Shown one piece after another: positions 9,128 to 19,700 of a DNA stretch of 64,000 nt. The stretch comes from Prorocentrum cordatum (lineage: Eukaryota; Sar; Dinophyceae; Prorocentrales; Prorocentraceae), in the NCBI GenBank assembly GCA_963575745.1, contig CAUYUJ010019937.1, positions 195,562 through 259,561 on the forward strand, read 5' to 3'. Position numbers and translations under genes: made by a program. Below the pieces are notes generated by a model. The model was not told the DNA's origin. It did no database searches and saw only the letters and a list, made by a program, of their open reading frames with translations. The first letter of the stretch is position 1. Each line of letters opens with the position of its first letter.

Positions 9128-10078
9128 ATGGCCTGGCGCGGCCAGGATGAGCCACCCGAGCTGTGTAAGTTCGCGGGTTCCGATGTGGAGGTAGTTACTC
9201 CATACCTTGGGAAACGCGAGGGATACTGGAAGTGTCTCGCGTGCGACAAGTGGCTACAGAACGCGCAGCACCTGGTCAACTCTTCTCACTTGGACAAGGC
9301 TAAAACGTGGTGCTATGGAACTTCCACTGGCCCCGTTCGCAGGACGGCACGCGCAGGTGATCTGATTTGGGAATCCCGCAGAGTCAATCAGAGATATTGG
9401 ACTGATTCTCCTCCGACCGACGACGAACCCCCGATCTGGTCAAGTCAGAAATGGCAGCACGACGGCGGAGGACACCAAGTACAGCATGGAGGCGGCAACG
9501 CAGTACAGCAAGGACATCAGGGAAACGCAAGCGGAGTACATCACGGACAGAAAGGACATGGAGCAGTGCCAGTTTTCCAGATGGGGAAAGGGTCCGGCAC
9601 AGTCGCGTCGCAAGTCGCATTGCCGCCAGGATTGCCGAGCAGCTCAGGTGAGTTGCAAGAGTCACCTCGCTGGTCATTGGCCAACTCCGTGGCGCACCTG
9701 AAGACCTTGCAGGAGGACACTTTGATCCCGATGGCCAAGACCATGGAGATGCTGAAGAACACTCACGAGGATGTGGTGGCCCCAGCGATCACAGAAGCGC
9801 AGGAACAGCAGGAGGAGATGATGGCCAAGATAATCAACATCGAGACCATGCAGACCAGCATGCGCGAGGAGATGGTGAGCAAGATCATTGGCATCGAGTC
9901 AGATATGAAAGAGATGAAGGATAAGATTGGCGTCATCGAATCTTTGTTGAACTCACAGTGTCTTCGTGGCCCTCGTCGTCCAGCACCTGGATTGAACAGT
10001 TCGTCCAGCACAGGGTCTTTGTTGCCGGCGTCGGTGACCCCGTTTGCGGGCGCCACGCAGCCATTGCCTCAGCAGTAG
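9128..10078 (+). CDS. Gene A, copy 1: C2H2-like finger and coiled-coil protein
   Basis: Encodes 316 residues from an ATG in the context GGCCATGG; the frame is open 33 bases further up but only from a GTG. Near residues 33-55 CLACDKWLQNAQHLVNSSH gives a Cys-x2-Cys...His-x5-His arrangement like U1-type or C2H2 fingers. The middle is rich in His, Gly and Gln. Residues about 190-280 form a strongly heptad-like helix (TLQEDTLIPMAKTMEMLKN and EEMMAKIINIETMQTSMREE), probably a coiled coil. The tail is Pro/Ser/Thr-rich. A nucleic-acid or protein-binding role is an inference; I recognise no named family. The 15287 copy differs at only a few codons. Confidence 0.6.
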   Translation: MAWRGQDEPPELCKFAGSDVEVVTPYLGKREGYWKCLACDKWLQNAQHLVNSSHLDKAKTWCYGTSTGPVRRTARAGDLIWESRRVNQRYWTDSPPTDDEPPIWSSQKWQHDGGGHQVQHGGGNAVQQGHQGNASGVHHGQKGHGAVPVFQMGKGSGTVASQVALPPGLPSSSGELQESPRWSLANSVAHLKTLQEDTLIPMAKTMEMLKNTHEDVVAPAITEAQEQQEEMMAKIINIETMQTSMREEMVSKIIGIESDMKEMKDKIGVIESLLNSQCLRGPRRPAPGLNSSSSTGSLLPASVTPFAGATQPLPQQ

Positions 10079-10611
10079 GTCAGTGTAGTAGTCATGCAGG
10101 TATTCTGGAGGTGCATGTGAAGTGTAATCATGATGATGACGATGACGGTTGATGGCGGTGACCCCAGCTCAGCAGTTTTTTTGTTCTCAGCACGTTGCAA
10201 ACAGCAGCATGCATTGAGCATCTTGCCTGGCCTCATGGCTGGGCCCGTCCATAAGCGGCCAGGCGGGTGTGACAGTCTGCCGATCTTGATTCTGGTGAAA
10301 AGCTTCTATGGCAATACATGTTTGTATCCTGGAGTGACGTCGGTGTAGCAGATATTATCTCTTTGGGTCACTTTTGGGGAGCCTTTGGGTCGTCTTGGAC
10401 TGGCTCGCGGCACGCCCGCAGACATCACAAGTGTGCTCCCACGCTTCACATTTCAGCTTCAGTTGTTGATCGTCAGACATTTTTGTATCGAGGCGTTCGT
10501 GCTGCAGACCCAGCGGTCAGCACAGCTGCACGTGGAGGATCGCCCTTGTACTTCGTTTTACCAGTCACCACCACCGCAGCTTCTGTACTGTAACTTGTCA
10601 CTTGTCAGCCA
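10079..10611. other. Spacer between gene A and gene B (unit 1)
   Basis: It contains a short ATGATG run at 10127-10146 and otherwise unique sequence ending in CACTTGTCAGCCA just before the gene B start. It may hold the gene A 3' UTR and gene B 5' UTR. I see no spliced-leader relict in it. Confidence 0.4.
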
Positions 10612-11247
10612 ATGTCCAGGAAGCGTGGCGATCCCTCTGCCATTCTCCAGACGCCTCCTGCGAAAGCTGCCAGGTGCGGTCGAGCGTCATCTGAGGCGTG
10701 CTTCTCCGTGGCTACAGCGTCCAATGCAGGGTCGGCCAGAGGCAGCGCCAAGAGTTCTGAGGTGAAGGGCGTCAAGAAGGGCGTCTTGAAACGCAAGCCC
10801 GACCAGCCCATGAAGCTTTCACAGGCTTTTCGCGCGGCAGCAAAGCAAGGTATCAAGCTCCTGGGCTCCGTCAAGTGCATGCGCAAGTCCTGCTCCACAA
10901 CGCCAGACAAGGTCGAGAAGTGGGGCGCTTACGAAGAGAGTAAAGCCAAAGATGGGACCTGGCTCTCGAAACCCACAGGGCCCATCTGCGGAGACTGCCA
11001 AGACCACTGCTGGTTTGGGTACGAGAACGTAGGTACACCGCAGGAAGTGCTCCAGAAGTGCAGCGGTGATAAGGACTTCGACACTGACTTCTCCATTTCG
11101 CTTCGCTTGAGGAAGAAACGCCTGCAGCTTTTCTACCCGTCCAACGTGTGCCGCAGTGAGAAGCGTTCCTTCAAGGCCATCTCGCGGCATCGAGGTCTCC
11201 AGCCAAGCCGTTGGTCGTGTAAAGGGCGCGTTGCTCGGCAACCATGA
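10612..11247 (+). pseudogene. Gene B, copy 1: cut off by the duplication junction
   Basis: The first 197 codons match gene B at 16771 almost exactly, including the Cys cluster. At 11203 the sequence switches to the left edge of the duplicated unit. The frame then reads 14 unrelated codons from module R3 and stops at 11245-11247. Three quarters of the protein is missing, so the copy is probably non-functional unless the N-terminal part works alone. The break marks the tandem-duplication junction. Confidence 0.8.
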
Positions 11248-12224
11248 CCATTCAGCAAGCCTTTGCCGCTGCGCTACAGGACGAGGGGCAGGCCGCTGAG
11301 TTCGAGAAGTTTCGCGTCATTCAGCTCCGATGGGCAGCCTTCCGACGTCCGAGATGTTGTTTGGCGTTTCCGCTCAGGGAGGGATGGAGATGTTGTTCTC
11401 TCAATGGTAAGGATTACTCACTGCCTAATTGAAGATGGAATGTGAAGGGCTCATCTCACCTCGCTGCACTTTGCGCAATGCTCCGTCGCCCGACCAGCGG
11501 AGCGCGCCTCCGCCGCGAGAGCCCCCCCACCCACCACTCCGTTCCATCTGTCGGCGCTTCTCCGAGCGAGGGTGGACAGAAGGGCGCGCCCTTCCGCTCC
11601 TCAGCACGCAGCGACCTTTCAACGAGGGCGTAGCAGAGGGGCGGAAGGAAGGTGCCCAAGAGCGCGACGCCTTCCTTTATGGACACTGCGCCTGATGGTG
11701 GCCGCGATGGCGGGGGAGCACGCGCACGCGCGGCAGGCAATGGGCGAGAGCTTTGGCGAGCGGTGTCGCTCGTCTCATCTCTCCAGCATGTGCGGGGGGC
11801 GGGCCAGTGATAGCATGGGTGCAGCGTCGCTTCCAGGGGCTGCGATGGTTTGCGCGCGTCGCGCCTGCCGCGCGCAAAGGGCGGCCTCGGGCGCCTCGCC
11901 CGACTGTGCGCGTGCATCTGCGGCGCCACGTGCCCGCGCTCATTATCCATCAGCGGTGCACTGTGCGTAACAGATGGGCCCGCCTTTGGCCAGTTGCAGG
12001 CCATCGCTGGCCCAGTTTGCCTGACTCAGGTAGGCGTATTGAGGCCACAGCCGCTCCGATCGCCAGTGGTCGGCCGACCAATGGGGCCACCGCCCGCTCC
12101 GATCGCCAGGGATCGACCGACCAATGGGGGCACCGCCCGCTCCCATCACCAGCGATCGGCCGACCAAGGGGGGCTCCGCCCGCCCCCATCACCAGGGATC
12201 GACCGGTGGTCGGGGCAAAATCGC

Positions 12225-12450
12225 TGCCCGATTTCCATCCGAAAAAAAAATGGAAAATCCGATAAACAAATGGAAATTTCCATTTAACAATGGAAAATCC
12301 GTTTTTTTTTTTTTTTTCCGAATTCCTGAGCGGCCCATGTTGAAATCGATAATTTTTCCCTTAGGCATTTTTCAGCCCAGGCAACTGCCGATTTTTTTTC
12401 CCTTCGGCATTTTTCAGCCCAGGTCACTGGCGATCGCAGCGTGGTCTAAG
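12225..12450. repeat. AT-rich island with inverted repeats (unit 2)
   Basis: Counterpart of 6065-6290. Homopolymer lengths differ between the copies, and one CCGTAGGC in unit 1 reads CCTTAGGC here. Confidence 0.7.
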
Positions 12451-12798
12451 TATAACACAACACAGCTTACCAGAAAAAGTGCTCCGAAAACGTCAATCCA
12501 CCCCCCCCCCCGCGCCGCGCCGCGCGCGGGCGCCGCGGGTTGCGCCCGTGAGCGGACCATATCTGCTCGTCAGATAGCGACATCGGTGTGAATAGGCTGG
12601 GTGCTCTGCCACCAGGCAGTGTATACGCAGGCAATTGCGCGCGTAGGGTTGGGTGTCGGGAGCGGTGGTGGTGGTGGTGGGGGTGGGTGGGGGAGTGGCG
12701 CGGTCTGGGGGCGTGGGGGGCGGCGCGGGCGCGGGTGGAGCGCGGGGGGAGTGCGTGCGGGGGGTGGGGTGGGAGAGGCGCGGCCCACGAGCGTACCG

Positions 12799-13114
12799 CT
12801 AGACTTTAAACGTTGTACTTCGCGCCCCTCGGGGTTTCGCGCCGAGGTGCCGAGGGCCGCGCGCAGTACGTCGCGCCTCACGGGGGCTTCGCGCCCAGGC
12901 GCTAAGGGCGCCGAGGGCCGCAGCGCTCTACATCGCGCCCCTCGGGGGCTTCGCGCCGAAGCGCCGCGGGCCGCGACGCACCGCTATACAGGGTACTTCG
13001 CGCTCCTCGGGGGTTCGCGCCGAGGTGCCGAGGGCCGCGAAGCACCGCTAAACGCTTTACATCGCGCCTTTCGGGGGCTGCGAGCCGAGGCGCCGAGGGC
13101 CGCGAAGTACCGCT
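12799..13114. repeat. GC-rich tandem repeat, five units (unit 2)
   Basis: Counterpart of 6640-6955 with only isolated substitutions. Confidence 0.8.
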
Positions 13115-13136
13115 AGCCGCTCCCGAGTCACGCCCC

Positions 13137-13351
13137 AAGCCACCCCCGCGCCACCACCAAGCCACCTCCAAGCCACCCCAAGCCACCCCAACCAAGCCAC
13201 CACCAAGCCACCCCAAAGCCACCCCAAGCCACCCCCACGCCACCCCGAGGCCACCACCAAACCACCACCCCCAGCCACCCCCAAGCCTCCTCCAAGCCAC
13301 ACCGAGCCACCACCAAGCCACCTCCAAACCACCCCCAAGCCCCCCCCCCCC
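13137..13351. repeat. CCAAGCCACC minisatellite (unit 2)
   Basis: Counterpart of 6978-7192. The repeat number is unchanged between copies, which suggests a recent duplication. Confidence 0.85.
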
Positions 13352-13358
13352 CAAGCTC

Positions 13359-14384
13359 TTAGGATTTAGGAACCCTGAAGTTTCCTCAGGACTCTTAAGG
13401 GACCACTTAGAGCCTGGAACTATTTGGGGCCAATGAATTAGGAAATCTTAGGTTCCTTAAGGCCCCTGTGAATTCTGTTGGAGCTGTCAGGCGCACTTGG
13501 GAAGTTTTAGGAGTCGTTGGGGAGCCTTAGGAATCTTCTGGGCCCATCAGGAACCCCTAGGAACATGCAGGAACCGCAGGGATACGTAGGAATTCTTAAG
13601 ACGTCTCAGGGGCCCAGAGAAGTTTTTAGGACCTTTAAGCTTCCTCAGGAATCCTTTAGACCTTGTTTGGGTCCCCGAGGAATCCTTAACAATCCTGAGG
13701 AATGTTTTGGAACTTTTCGGCGCCCATGGTAATCGCTAGGATCCTGGGTGTCCCCAGGCATCATCTGGAACCCGTTGGGCGCCTTTGGACCTTAGAACTT
13801 AGAAGCCGTAGGGCTCCGCATAATTTCTGAAGGGCTCCTCAAGATCATGGTGCGCCTTCTATTATAAATAATACTGCTTAGGGTCACCTGAAGCATCCTT
13901 CGGACTCTGTGGGTTCCGCATGGATCCTTATATAGATATAGAAGCCGTAGGACTCCTGCGGGGCTTTTAGGCATCCTTAGGCATCCTTAGGAATCCTTCC
14001 AGAGTCTTGGGGGTCTTCAGGACTTCGTAGGAGTTCCTCAAGGTCTTTGGGGATCCTCAGGAATCCGTGGTAGCCCTTTTGAAGCCTTAGGATCCCTTAC
14101 GGCTACTGACAAATATGAAAAGCGCGTTTGTAATAATTTCCTTGCTCCTTAGGAATCCCATGGGGTCCTCGGTCCTCAGGAGTCTGCACTTCGCTTGAAG
14201 AATGGAGAGAAATCCTTACGAACCCTTACGGATTCGGGGGGCTTCGGCATAATCCTCATGAGGCCCCAGGAAGCTTTCAGGAATCCTTGAAAATCCGATT
14301 GGGTCATCAGGGTTCCTTTGTAATATGTAGGAATATGTCAGGATTTTTCAGGGTACCTAAGGAATCCTAAAGGACACTTCGGGA
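13359..14384. repeat. Degenerate AGGAATCCTTAGG repeat field (unit 2)
   Basis: Counterpart of 7200-8225. It carries more substitutions than the gene A part of the unit. Confidence 0.7.
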
Positions 14385-14488
14385 TGACAGATGGGCAACG
14401 GGCGTTGTGGAAGAGCGCCGCATCTGATCATTCACATATGCGTAAATACGCTGAACGTGCTCTGGTTGGTCGGAGCGACCGAGGGCTC

Positions 14489-15104
14489 ATGTTTGAATTC
14501 GAACCGTCCTCAATGCCTAGGTAGGACGTTGACCCCTTTAGGTTTGTTTGTGGGTCTCCTCCTTGTTGCCTTGTGTGACCACCACCTCTGGGCCTCGCCG
14601 TCAAGGCGCCTCCCTCTGGCTTTCCCCACCAGAGATCCCCAAACGAGTTGCCAACGGGCGGGAGCCAAGCTTTGAATATGTGGCGCCCTCTATGTCTAGA
14701 GCATAGGATGTGGACCCCTTGGAACTTGCTTTGTGGGCCTCCTCATTGGTGCCTTGTGTGGCCCCCACCTGTAGCTGTAGGCCTTGCCGTCAAGGCGCCT
14801 CCCTCTTGGTTTCCTCATCATGAGGTCACCTAAGGAGTGTCCAGTGTGCGGGAGCCAAGTTTTGAAAATGAGCCGCCCTCTATGATGTGGGCCCCTTGTT
14901 TTGTTTGTGGGCTTTTTCTTTGTTGTCTAGTGTGGCCCCACATATGGGCCTTGCCGTCAAGGCTCCTCCCTCTGGGTCCCTCCTCCAAATGCCCCCTAAG
15001 TAGTTGCCAGCGGGTGGGGGGCAATATTTGAAGATGTGCCTCCCTCTATGCCCAGGAAGTGGGCCCCACTGTCTCTTCTGTGGGCCTCGTCCTCGTTGCC
15101 CTGC
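14489..15104. repeat. 165-190 bp tandem repeat (unit 2)
   Basis: Counterpart of 8330-8945, directly upstream of the second gene A. Confidence 0.8.
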
Positions 15105-15286
15105 GTGACCAAAGTAAGATAGTGAGATCGATAACGACGCAGTGAGAGCGACATTGAGATCGATTGCATAATCGTACCTCGCGCTTCGCGGCCTGAGCCG
15201 ATGATCGGCGACGCGAGCTCATTCAGCGTTTTGGGTTCTGTTTCCAAGAAACTGTGCCCACGCGCCAACCCGCGCAGCCGTTGGCC

Positions 15287-16237
15287 ATGGCCTGGCGCGG
15301 CCAGGATGAGCCACCCGAGCTGTGTAAGTTCGCGGGTTCCGATGTGGAGGTAGTTACTCCATACCTTGGGAAACGCGAGGGATACTGGAAGTGTCTCGCG
15401 TGCGACAAGTGGCTACAGAACGCGCAGCACCTGGTCAACTCTTCTCACTTGGACAAGGCTAAAACGTGGTGCTATGGAACTTCCACTGGCCCCGTTCGCA
15501 GGACGGCACGCGCAGGTGATCTGATTTGGGAATCCCGCAGGGTCAATCAGAGATATTGGACTGATTCTCCTCCGACCGACGACGAACCCCCGATCTGGTC
15601 AAGTCAGAAATGGCAGCACGACGGCGGAGGGCACCAAGTACAGCATGGAGGCGGCAACGCAGTACAGCAAGGACATCAGGGAAACGCAAGCGGAGTACAT
15701 CACGGACAGAAAGGACATGGAGCAGTGCCAGTTTTCCAGATGGGGAAAGGGTCCGACACAGTCGCGTCGCAAGTCGCATTGCCGCCAGGATTGCCGAGCA
15801 GCTCAGGTGAGTTGCAAGAGTCACCTCGCTGGTCATTGGCCAACTCCGTGGCGCACCTGAAGACCTTGCAGGAGGACACTTTGATCCCGATGGCCAAGAC
15901 CATGGAGATGCTGAAGAACACTCACGAGGATGTGGTGGCCCCAGCGATCACAGAAGCGCAGGAACAGCAGGAGGAGATGATGGCCAAGATAATCAACATC
16001 GAGACCATGCAGACCAGCATGCGCGAGGAGATGGTGAGCAAGATCATTGGCATCGAGTCAGATTTGAAAGAGATGAAGGATAAGATTGGCGTCATCGAAT
16101 CTTTGTTGAACTCACAGTGTCTTCGTGGCCCTCGTCGTCCAGCACCTGGATTGAACAGTTCGTCCAGCACAGGGTCTTTGTTGCCGGCGTCGGTGACCCC
16201 GTTTGCGGGCGCCACGCAGCCATTGCCTCAGCAGTAG
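15287..16237 (+). CDS. Gene A, copy 2: C2H2-like finger and coiled-coil protein
   Basis: Encodes 316 residues and is nearly identical to the 9128 copy. Coding changes that I can see are Gly to Asp in MGKGSGTV (MGKGSDTV here) and Met to Leu in ESDMKEM (ESDLKEM here). The finger (CLACDKWLQNAQH) and the C-terminal coiled coil are intact. Retention of an open frame in both copies indicates a recent duplication or selection on both. It is followed after 533 bases by gene B on the same strand. The function is unknown. Confidence 0.6.
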   Translation: MAWRGQDEPPELCKFAGSDVEVVTPYLGKREGYWKCLACDKWLQNAQHLVNSSHLDKAKTWCYGTSTGPVRRTARAGDLIWESRRVNQRYWTDSPPTDDEPPIWSSQKWQHDGGGHQVQHGGGNAVQQGHQGNASGVHHGQKGHGAVPVFQMGKGSDTVASQVALPPGLPSSSGELQESPRWSLANSVAHLKTLQEDTLIPMAKTMEMLKNTHEDVVAPAITEAQEQQEEMMAKIINIETMQTSMREEMVSKIIGIESDLKEMKDKIGVIESLLNSQCLRGPRRPAPGLNSSSSTGSLLPASVTPFAGATQPLPQQ

Positions 16238-16770
16238 GTCAGTGTAGTAGTCATGCAGGTATTCTGGAGGTGCATGTGAAGTGTAATCATGATGATGACG
16301 ATGACGGCTGATGGCGGTGACCCCAGCTCAGCAGTTTTTTTGTTTTCAGCACGTTGCAAACAGCAGCATGCATTGAGCATCTTGCCTGGCCTCATGGCTG
16401 GGCCCGCCCATAAGCGGCCAGGCGGGTGTGACAGTCTGCCGATCTTGATTCTGGTGAAAAGCTTCTATGGCAATACATGTTTGTATCCTGGAGTGACGTC
16501 GGTGTAGCAGATATGATCTCTTTGGGTCACTTTTGGGGAGCCTTTGGGTCGTCTTGGACTGGCTCGCGGCACGCCCGCAGACATCACAAGTGTGCTCCCA
16601 CGCTTCACATTTCAGCTTCAGTTGTTGATCGTCAGACATTTTTGCATCGAGGCGTTCGTGCTGCAGACCCAGCGGTCAGCACAGCTGCACGTGGAGGATC
16701 GCCCTTGTACTTCGTTTTACCAGTCACCACCACCGCAGCTTCTGTACTGTAACTTGTCACTTGTCAGCCA
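16238..16770. other. Spacer between gene A and gene B (unit 2)
   Basis: Same content as 10079-10611: a short ATGATG run, then unique sequence up to the gene B start. Confidence 0.4.
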
Positions 16771-19700
16771 ATGTCCAGGAAGCGTGGCGATCCCTCTGCC
16801 ATTCTCCAGACGCCTCCTGCGAAAGCTGCCAGGTGCGGTCGAGCGTCATCTGAGGCGTGCTTCTCCGTGGCTACAGCGTCCAATGCAGGGTCGGCCAGAG
16901 GCAGCGCCAAGAGTTCTGAGGTGAAAGGCGTCAAGAAGGGCGTCTTGAAACGTAAGCCCGACCAGCCCATGAAGCTTTCACAGGCTTTTCGCGCGGCAGC
17001 AAAGCAAGGTATCAAGCTCCTGGGCTCCGTCAAGTGCATGCGCAAGTCCTGCTCCACAACGCCAGACAAGGTCGAGAAGTGGGGCGCTTACGAAGAGAGT
17101 AAAGCCAAAGATGGGACCTGGCTCTCGAAACCCACAGGGCCCATCTGCGGAGACTGCCAAGACCACTGCTGGTTTGGGTACGAGAACGTAGGTACACCGC
17201 AGGAAGTGCTCCAGAAGTGCAACGGTGATAAGGACTTCGACACTGACTTCTCCATTTCGCTTCGCTTGAGGAAGAAACGCCTGCAGCTTTTCTACCCGTC
17301 CAACGTGTGCCGCAGTGAGAAGCGTTCCTTCAAGGCCATCTCGCGGTATCGAGGTCTCCGCCCAACCGAGTTCGAACGGATCTTCAAGAAATCCCCTGTC
17401 GAGGCGGGTCGTAAACTTCAGGACTTGTTTGACCCCCACACGAACGAGAAGTGCAAGGGCGTGCTGCTGAAGGACAGCACGCAGATCGACCCGTCTATTG
17501 GCATCGAGTACGAGATGAGCTTTGAAATCGAGACGAGCGAGACAGAGTTCAAGCTCCACCATTCGCAGCAGCGGCGACAGGCCCAGGCTCGCGAGTACTT
17601 CGATGAGATGAATCGCCCATCAGGCCTCGAGTGCGATGAGGCCAGGAAGCTCCGCCTTTGCTCCGACACGCACGAGGATATCAAGGCCCACATCGAGGCT
17701 GGAGGAGTCGAAGTGCCTGCAGAGGAAGATGAGGACCTTGCAGGAGATGATGACCAACAGGATGAGGATGATGCGGTTCCTGGCGCCGCCAAGAGCGAGG
17801 CTGGCGGCGAGGGGTCCATCGCGCAGTCGCCTGCGATCAGGGGCTTCTCGAACCAGCTCGTGGTAGACAACGTCGCGATTTACACGGTGAAGAAGGTAGC
17901 GACGGCGGTCTCAAAGGGCGCACCTTTGCCCCTCAAGTCAAGCATTGGTCGGGATTTGGCATCCTCCCAACCCTCTTCTCCCTCCCCATCCTTCCTCTCC
18001 TCCTCCGAGTGATCCTTCTCCTCCTCCTCCACTTGTTCCTTCTCCTCTTCCTGATGTCACCTCCTCTCATCCTCCTTCTACTCGTTCACCCCCTTCTAAG
18101 TACTACTCTCCTCCTCCTCCTCCACCCCCTGCCTCCTCCTCATTCCCCCGATCAAGCTTCACCTGAGGGGCAATTGGATCGCCCTGAAGGTTCACATGGC
18201 GCTTGGCGCCGAGCAGCTGCAGGCGTTTGACGACGCCGCGTCGGAAACTGGTTTAGGACAAAAGGCGGACAGTGCAACCGCGCGGATCGACGGCATCAAC
18301 CTCGCCGTGATTGCAGCAGGTGCAAAGCGTTTCGGGCACAGGCGCGTCAGGATGGAGAAGCTGCGCGACGAGATGTCGAGCAGCGACAACAAGAACAAGC
18401 GGATTGATGCTGCTCGCTTCACTAAGCGGCTGGAGCTCGCAGATATCGCCGAGGATTGCTCCAAGGTGGAAAACATCATGGCCTGGGAGAAGCAAGTCCT
18501 AGAGAAGAAGATTCAAGATTTGGTGGCTGCGGACATGAACTTCCCTGTGACGTTGGCTGGGAACCTGGTGGCCAGGGAGCTGCGGGAGATCGGCGAGCAG
18601 GTCGTCGCGGATGGGGTCAACATCGAGGACTTTTTCCGCGTCGGCCTGCCGTGGGACGTCTCGGCGGTGGATGCGGAGGCCCATTGCCAGTCTAGTCACT
18701 AGTCGTCCAGTCTTGCGTTGGAAGAGGAGGAAGAAGATGATGGCGAGGAGGAGGACCAGGGTGACCAGAGAACGAGGAGAGGGGGAGGTGGAGGAGGATG
18801 CAGGGGAGGAGCAGAATGAGGAGGAGGAGGAGGAGGATGTGGAGGAGGGAGGAGAGCGAGGAGGAGGTGCGCCTGCCGTTGTCAACTGTCATTGGCCGTG
18901 GTCGTCATCAGGCCGACGACGTGGAGGACCAGCCCATCGACCAAGACTCGGAGTTCAACCCTCTGCACCCTATGGCATTCATGATCCCGTCCGGGACGGG
19001 AGTCGTTACTACGAACTTCGAGAAGTGGTGTTTCACTTATTTCATCGCGCCGATTGCGCGTGCCACCGACAACAACACCCAGCAGAAGATGATGGACATT
19101 CTTGCAGAAGGAGAAAAGCACATGTTGAACCAGCCCTCAGATACCGATGAGGCTATCGTGAACTCTATTTCTGAAGTGGTGAAATCTTCGCGCGCGATTC
19201 GGAGCCTCTTGGCCCCACAGAATGCAATGCTGGCCAAGGCGCTTGAGGCAGTCTCGGCGGCCACGGCAACAGATACTTCAGGAGGAACTTGGCAGGGCGT
19301 CGCCCACAACACCTGGGCTCTGCTGAAGGACCTGTCGTACTTCAAAGTTTACATCGTCTCTTTCCGTATGACCAGGGCCACGCACGCTGACAGCGCGTTG
19401 AAGATGGCAGAGCACCTGGACAATATCAACTTGTGCCCCACCGAAGTCGGCAAGGTCGAGGGGCACGCGAGGGCCTTGGCGGATTTCTCCACCATCAAGA
19501 AAAACACGCGCGCAGGAGATTCGGCCTGTCCATGGGGGGCTCAGTCAGTAGGGTCGTAAGGGAACTTTGGGCCTGATTCGTCTAGCGTTCGGTGCCTGCT
19601 CAGCCTCTTGTGAGTCCAGAGACCTCAGCAAGTCCAGCTCTTGGAAATTCCAGGGATACCAGCAAATCCAGTCTTATGAGCTTCGCAGTTCCATGTAAAG

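Larger units (their letters stand above)
5050..11202. repeat. Unit 1 of a 6.15-kb tandem duplication
   Basis: The 6153 bases here recur almost unchanged at 11203-17361 (6159 bases). Differences are isolated substitutions and 1-2 base changes in homopolymers. The unit holds GC-rich sequence, an AT-rich island, several tandem repeats, gene A and the first part of gene B. The sequence at the left edge, at the internal junction and at the right edge shares CCAA (5050, 11203, 17362). This suggests joining at 4-base microhomology or template switching. Confidence 0.95.
11203..17361. repeat. Unit 2 of the 6.15-kb tandem duplication
   Basis: Second copy of the unit described at 5050-11202. It is the copy that remains joined to the rest of gene B at 17362, so its right edge represents the ancestral arrangement. 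Confidence 0.95.
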
